Source: Burkholderiales bacterium
GTDB taxonomy: Bacteria > Pseudomonadota > Gammaproteobacteria > Burkholderiales > Casimicrobiaceae
Reading direction: 5' to 3'
Length of the DNA: 64,000 nucleotides
Assembly (NCBI GenBank): GCA_031270015.1
Contig: JAISYH010000039.1
Span: 46,264 to 110,263 of the forward strand
In this document: piece after piece, positions 59,767-64,000 of the stretch
How the letters are laid out: each line of letters starts with the position of its first letter
Position numbering within the stretch: the stretch's first letter is position 1
Notes under the pieces: generated by a model
Database searches by the model: none
The model's input: the letters and a program-made list of their open reading frames with translations, nothing else
Told to the model about the DNA's origin: nothing
Made by a program: the position numbers and the translations under genes

Positions 59767-59810
59767 GAAAGGGCAGAAAATTTTCCTGCCCTTTCGCTTG
59801 TTTTTTATTT
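59767..59810. terminator. Terminator between the roadblock gene and the EF-G paralogue
   Basis: GAAAGGGCAG and CTGCCCTTTC form a 10-bp stem. On the plus strand GCTTGTTTTTTATTT follows, and the minus strand gives a weaker T-rich tail. It serves two convergent genes. Confidence 0.88.
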
Positions 59811-59815
59811 TTGAG

Positions 59816-61870
59816 TTAATCTTCTTCTTGTTTCCTGTTCTTCTGATACTCTTCCGCTAACTTCTGCTGCAAGGTATGCGGAGCAGGTTCGTAGTGGGAA
59901 AGGGTCATCGTCCACGAACCGTGTCCTGACGTGATCGCCTTGATACGGGCGGAATAGCCTTCCAATTCGGTGAGCGGCGCGATACCTTCTATAGTCAATC
60001 CGCCAGAGCGCAATGTTTGCGTGCCGGTGACTTGTCCGCGTCGGCTCGATAAATCACCGGTGATGTCGCCCATGTTATCGGCGGGACTGTTGATTTGTAA
60101 TTTGACGATCGGCTCAAGAATAGTCGGCTTGGCTTTTTCAATGGCGTTCAAAAACGCTTTGCGTCCTGCGGTGATGAAAGCAATTTCTTTAGAATCTACT
60201 GCGTGATGCTTGCCATCGTAAACGATCACGCGCACGTCTTGGAACGGAAAACCGGCGGTCGGTCCCGAAGTCAATACTTGTTCGATGCCTTTTTTCACGG
60301 CAGGGATGAATTGGGTTGGAATCGTGCCGCCTTTGACTTCATCGACAAATTCAAATCCTCCTCCACGCGGCAGAGGTTCGATACGCAAAAAGACTTCGCC
60401 GAATTGTCCCGCGCCGCCGCTCTGTTTTTTGTGGCGATGATGTCCTTCTGCCTTAGCGGCAATGGTTTCGCGGAATGGCACACGGGGCGGGCGCGTTTCG
60501 ATGTCGAGTTTATAGACGCTGCTCATACGTTCCAGCACCGAACGCAAGTGCAAATCGCCCAATCCGCGCAAAACGGTTTCGTTCAATGTCACGTCGTGTT
60601 CGAGCGTGAGCGTCGGGTCTTCCGCGATCATTTTGTTCAGGATTTCGGAAAGACGCTGTTCGTCGCCACGCTTGGTCGGTGATACCGCAACGCCGTGCAT
60701 CGGCGCGGGAAATTCTGACGGTTTCATGTGAATACGATCTTCATCGTGCGAATCGTGTAGCACGCTGCCGAACGAAATTTCTTCGATTTTCGAAACAGCG
60801 GCAAGATCGCCAGGAACGACGCTATCGGTTTCTACGAATTTGCCACCTTGCATTAGAAACAAGTGACCGACTTTGAACGGCTTGCGTCCATCGCCGACAT
60901 AAAGTTGCGAATCTTTTTTGATCGTGCCTTGATGAACGCGGAAAGAACTGACTTTGCCAACGAATGGGTCTATCTGAATTTTGAATACGTGCGCTAGCGC
61001 GTGATCGTTGACGTTTTGGCTCGGATAGAAAACTTCGGCATTATCGCCTTCGCCCAGATAACACGGCGGTGGGTTGCCTTCGGTAGGATTGGGAAGAAGT
61101 TTCTCGGCAATATCGAGCAACTCTTTGATGCCGACGCTATTCTTCGCCGAAGTGAAACAAATTGGAATCAAATGTCCTTCGCGCAATGCGCGTTCGAAGG
61201 ATTCATGTAATCGTTCCGGCTCGATGTCTTCGCCTTGTTCGAGATATTTCGCCATCAAATCTTCATCGACCTCGATGACTTGATCGATCAACGCTTGATG
61301 CGCTTCCTCTACAGACATGAAATCGGATTCGCCGGACGGATTGAAAAAGCAATCGACAACGCGACCGCCGTTGTCCGCAGGCAAATTGATCGGCAGGCAT
61401 TCTTTGCCGAAAGTTTCTCGGACGGCGGTGAGTAGGGCGGATAAGTCGATATTTTCCGCATCGATTTTGTTGATGATGATCAATCGGCAAAGCTGTCGTT
61501 TTTTCACCCACTCCATCATTCGTGAGGTAATCATTTCGATACCGGCGGCGGCATTGATCACGACGGCGGCGGTCTCCACAGCGTCTAACGCGCCAATGGC
61601 TTGCCCAATGAAATCAGGATATCCAGGTGTATCGACGATGTGAATGCGGGTTTTGTTGTAATCGACATGCAATAAAGAAGCATGAAGCGAGTGTTGGAAA
61701 GTTTTTTCTAAAGGGTCGTAATCCGAAATGGTTGTGCCTTTTTCGATAGCCCCCGCTGTTTGAATGATTCCGGTGTGTACGAGAATGGCTTCCGCCAATG
61801 TTGTTTTTCCCGCGTTACCGTGTCCGACCAGCGCCAAAGTACGAATGTTTTCAGTTGTGTATTGCGTCAT
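59816..61870 (-). CDS. Elongation factor G-like GTPase (paralogue)
   Basis: A 684-residue translational GTPase of the EF-G-like group. It shows G1 GHGNAGKTTL, G3 DTPGYPDF and G4 NKIDAE, then EF-G domains II to V (GSGGAGQFGEVFLRIEPLPR lies in domain IV). Switch I reads GTTISDYDPLEKTFQHSL instead of the usual ERERGITI. This marks the EF-G2/EF-G-like branch, whose members may lack normal translocase activity. No rpsL/rpsG/tuf genes are nearby, so the housekeeping fusA is presumably elsewhere. Confidence 0.9.
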   Translation of the reverse strand: MTQYTTENIRTLALVGHGNAGKTTLAEAILVHTGIIQTAGAIEKGTTISDYDPLEKTFQHSLHASLLHVDYNKTRIHIVDTPGYPDFIGQAIGALDAVETAAVVINAAAGIEMITSRMMEWVKKRQLCRLIIINKIDAENIDLSALLTAVRETFGKECLPINLPADNGGRVVDCFFNPSGESDFMSVEEAHQALIDQVIEVDEDLMAKYLEQGEDIEPERLHESFERALREGHLIPICFTSAKNSVGIKELLDIAEKLLPNPTEGNPPPCYLGEGDNAEVFYPSQNVNDHALAHVFKIQIDPFVGKVSSFRVHQGTIKKDSQLYVGDGRKPFKVGHLFLMQGGKFVETDSVVPGDLAAVSKIEEISFGSVLHDSHDEDRIHMKPSEFPAPMHGVAVSPTKRGDEQRLSEILNKMIAEDPTLTLEHDVTLNETVLRGLGDLHLRSVLERMSSVYKLDIETRPPRVPFRETIAAKAEGHHRHKKQSGGAGQFGEVFLRIEPLPRGGGFEFVDEVKGGTIPTQFIPAVKKGIEQVLTSGPTAGFPFQDVRVIVYDGKHHAVDSKEIAFITAGRKAFLNAIEKAKPTILEPIVKLQINSPADNMGDITGDLSSRRGQVTGTQTLRSGGLTIEGIAPLTELEGYSARIKAITSGHGSWTMTLSHYEPAPHTLQQKLAEEYQKNRKQEED

Positions 61871-62041
61871 AGATACTCCCGTTTCAGATCAAAGAACAAA
61901 GTCCGAAGACTACACACCACATAAAACGTAAAATGTAACCCGGAAACGTTTTCTTTGCTACCCCTGTATTACTGAGGGACGCAGAAAAGTACCCGTAGCG
62001 ATAAGATATTTTGATATATTTCAGCGCAAAAACGTATCTGT

Positions 62042-63397
62042 TCAGTTACGGAACGAATGAATCGGCGCCGGGATACGTCCGCCGCGCGCAATGAAACGAG
62101 AGGACGAGCCGGTTTCGACTGCCATGATTGGCGCCGAACCCAGTAATCCGCCAAACTCCACCGTGTCCCCGATTTTCATGCCTGATGCGGGGATGATACG
62201 CACGGCGGTCGTTTTGCCGTTGATGACGCCGATAGCGGCTTCGTCGGCAATGATAGCGGCGATGGTTTCAGCGCTGGTGTCGCCCGGAACGGCGATCATA
62301 TCGAGACCTACCGAGCAAATGGCGGTCATCGCTTCGAGTTTAGCGAGGTTGAGCTTTCCAGCATTCACTGCGGCGATCATTTCGGCGTCCTCAGAAACGG
62401 GAATAAACGCGCCGGATAACCCGCCGACATGGTTGCACGCCATTATGCCGCCCTTTTTTACGGCATCGTTGAGCAACGCCAACGCGGCAGTAGTGCCGTG
62501 TGTGCCAACATTGTCCAAACCGAGCCGCTCAAGGATATGCGCGACCGAATCGCCGACCGCTGGCGTCGGCGCCAACGACAAATCGACGATACCAAAAGGA
62601 ACGCCTAAACGCTCGGAGGCTTCTTTGCCGACCAATTGCCCCATGCGGGTGATTTTGAACGCGGTTTTTTTGATGGTTTCAGCGATCACATCGAATGACG
62701 CGTCGGGCAACTTTTCAATCGCGCGTTGAACGACGCCCGGACCGCTGACACCGACATTGATTACGCAATCGGCTTCACCGACGCCATGAAACGCGCCCGC
62801 CATGAACGGATTGTCCTCGACGGCATTGGCGAAAACGACAAGTTTGGCGCAACCGAAACCATGCCGATCAGCGGTTTTATTCGCCGTCGCTTTGATGATT
62901 TGTCCCATATGGCGCACGGCGTCCATGTTGATGCCAGCGCGAGTCGAAGCGATATTCACCGACGCGCATACGATGTCGGTTTCGGCGAGCGCTTGTGGAA
63001 TGGAATCAATCAAAATGGCGTCGCCGCGACTATAACCTTTCTGCACGAGCGCCGAAAAACCGCCGATAAAATCAACACCGACCGTTTTTGCCGCCCGATC
63101 GAGCGTTTGCGCGAAAGCAAAGTAATCGTTATCTCGGCTCGCGCCGGCGACCAATGAAATCGGCGTCACGGAAACACGTTTGTTGACAATCGGAATCCCG
63201 AATTCGTTTTCGATGGCGTCGCCAGTCGCTACCAGCTTTTCAGCAACGCGGGAAATTTTTTCATAAATTTTTTGCCGCGCTCTTACGCCATTCTCGTCCG
63301 CGCAATCAAGCAACGAAATGCCGAGCGTAATCGTTCGAATATCGAGCTTCTCCTCCTCGATCATCTGCAACGTTTCGATAATTTGCGATTTATCCAT
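62042..63397 (-). CDS. DUF711 / PFL-family protein
   Basis: A 451-residue protein of the DUF711 family, often annotated as PFL family protein. It contains [37 protein letters not shown] and [14 protein letters not shown], which are diagnostic. The overall fold is related to the pyruvate formate-lyase barrel, but I see no clear C-terminal glycyl-radical motif, so it is unlikely to be a true formate lyase. It follows the ACT-domain gene by ten bases, a pairing common in anaerobes. The biochemical role is unknown. Confidence 0.9.
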   Translation of the reverse strand: MDKSQIIETLQMIEEEKLDIRTITLGISLLDCADENGVRARQKIYEKISRVAEKLVATGDAIENEFGIPIVNKRVSVTPISLVAGASRDNDYFAFAQTLDRAAKTVGVDFIGGFSALVQKGYSRGDAILIDSIPQALAETDIVCASVNIASTRAGINMDAVRHMGQIIKATANKTADRHGFGCAKLVVFANAVEDNPFMAGAFHGVGEADCVINVGVSGPGVVQRAIEKLPDASFDVIAETIKKTAFKITRMGQLVGKEASERLGVPFGIVDLSLAPTPAVGDSVAHILERLGLDNVGTHGTTAALALLNDAVKKGGIMACNHVGGLSGAFIPVSEDAEMIAAVNAGKLNLAKLEAMTAICSVGLDMIAVPGDTSAETIAAIIADEAAIGVINGKTTAVRIIPASGMKIGDTVEFGGLLGSAPIMAVETGSSSRFIARGGRIPAPIHSFRN

Positions 63398-63406
63398 AGC
63401 GCGCCT

Positions 63407-63676
63407 TTAAAGTTTGTGCATCGCGGTAAAAATATCTTCGCGCTGAATGGTGATTTTTACGCCCAGCGTTTCGCCGGTTCGATTCAAGTTTTCCTGAATG
63501 GCGTTGAAACTTTCCCGCGTTTTACCGATGTCGCACATCATGATCATTGTGAAATAATCATTCATGATGGTTTGCGAAACATCGAGGATATTGATGTTAA
63601 GACGAGCAAGCTCCTGACTGACACCGGCGATGATGCCGACGCGGTCTTTGCCGATAACGGTAACGATGGCTTTCAT
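63407..63676 (-). CDS. ACT-domain regulatory protein
   Basis: An 89-residue protein made of a single ACT domain: VIGKDRVGIIAGVSQELARL, then DVSQTIMNDYFTMIMM. Such stand-alone ACT proteins (the UPF0237/YjhC-like group) usually bind amino acids or other small ligands. It is first in a two-gene unit with the DUF711 protein, suggesting that it senses a ligand for its neighbour. Confidence 0.9.
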   Translation of the reverse strand: MKAIVTVIGKDRVGIIAGVSQELARLNINILDVSQTIMNDYFTMIMMCDIGKTRESFNAIQENLNRTGETLGVKITIQREDIFTAMHKL

Positions 63677-63766
63677 AGTAATGGTCGAGTATCAAAAAAA
63701 TAACGAAAAGGTAGAACGATTCAAAAAGGTTATGAGCAAGCGGATATGGCAAATCAGAACGAAACA

Positions 63767-63952
63767 TTATGACACAATTCGATACTTGGAAGAAATCGCG
63801 ATAAAAAAGAGGAGGTGCCTATAGCGGTAAAAACAGAAACATATTGGAACATCACTGCGGACGAGCAGTCTCGGCACGGCAATCATCAACGCGATGGCGA
63901 TTGCCACGATGATGAATATTGCCAACGCGCTGATGATCGGCAGGTTCGACAT
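63767..63952 (-). CDS. Small predicted membrane protein, unknown
   Basis: A 61-residue frame starts MSNLPIISALAIFIIVAIAI, has one strong membrane helix (about 5-28) and a basic tail. It begins three bases after the stop of a frame entering from the right edge, with AGGAA before the ATG. I recognise no family. It could be a real downstream member of that unit or a chance hydrophobic frame. Confidence 0.35.
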   Translation of the reverse strand: MSNLPIISALAIFIIVAIAIALMIAVPRLLVRSDVPICFCFYRYRHLLFFIAISSKYRIVS

Positions 63953-63955
63953 TGG

Positions 63956-64000
63956 TCAATTCCTGCGCAGTTTGGCGATAGCCGGCGTATCGGCGGGCGT
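63956..64000 (-). CDS. C-terminal end of an unidentified gene (partial)
   Basis: An open frame entering from the right edge reads TPADTPAIAKLRRN and then stops with TGA. Too little is inside the window to name it. Confidence 0.3.
   Translation of the reverse strand, partial: TPADTPAIAKLRRN

Overview
This window is a chromosomal segment of a Gram-negative proteobacterium and most resembles an anaerobic or facultatively anaerobic betaproteobacterium. Three gene orders support this: rlmE-ftsH-folP-glmM, der-hfq-hflX-hflK-hflC-(DUF2065)-purA-phosphoribosyltransferase, and gyrA-serC. The OmpA-family porin has the betaproteobacterial type of N-terminal region. Indolepyruvate:ferredoxin oxidoreductase, phenylacetate-CoA ligase, PEP synthase and a DUF711/ACT pair suggest anaerobic amino-acid and pyruvate metabolism. 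Genus and species cannot be fixed from the sequence alone. No rRNA, tRNA, CRISPR array or intact insertion sequence was seen.

Layout: 1-3.3 kb, aryl-pyruvate/aryl-acetate metabolism (iorB start, iorA, paaK). 3.6-13 kb, minus-strand housekeeping block uvrB, relA, glmM, folP, ftsH, rlmE, with yhbY divergent. 13.7-16.9 kb, greA with a terminator in its leader, then surE-pcm-nlpD, which is not followed by rpoS. 17.2-24.4 kb, a complete hisGDCBHAFI operon of enterobacterial design, with fused hisB and hisIE, long-form hisG, a His-rich leader peptide and an attenuator. 24.4-30.1 kb, gph, an OmpA-like gene, gyrA and serC. 30.5-33.4 kb, an accessory region with a Pmp-repeat surface protein, a palindromic mobile-type repeat, direct repeats and a gene fragment. 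33.4-35.5 kb, aas.

35.8-46.8 kb is an iron-acquisition island. An Fbp-type ferric ABC importer and the flavinyl transferase ApbE come first. A seven-gene operon follows: PepSY membrane protein, DUF2271, DUF4198, TonB-dependent receptor, TonB, ExbB and ExbD. Fur-box-like sequences lie before fbpA and before the seven-gene operon. The DUF2271 protein carries a DGISGAT motif of the kind ApbE modifies with FMN. The island therefore reads as uptake across both membranes coupled to a flavin-based periplasmic electron-transfer (probably ferric-reducing) module, and it is the most interesting system here.

46.9-54.5 kb is the purA-hflCKX-hfq-der block, in which hisZ is missing, as expected if the long HisG needs no HisZ. 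54.7-64 kb carries a lipoprotein hydrolase, ppsA, a YgfX-like protein, an orphan roadblock protein, an EF-G paralogue, a DUF711/ACT pair and a small membrane protein at the right edge.
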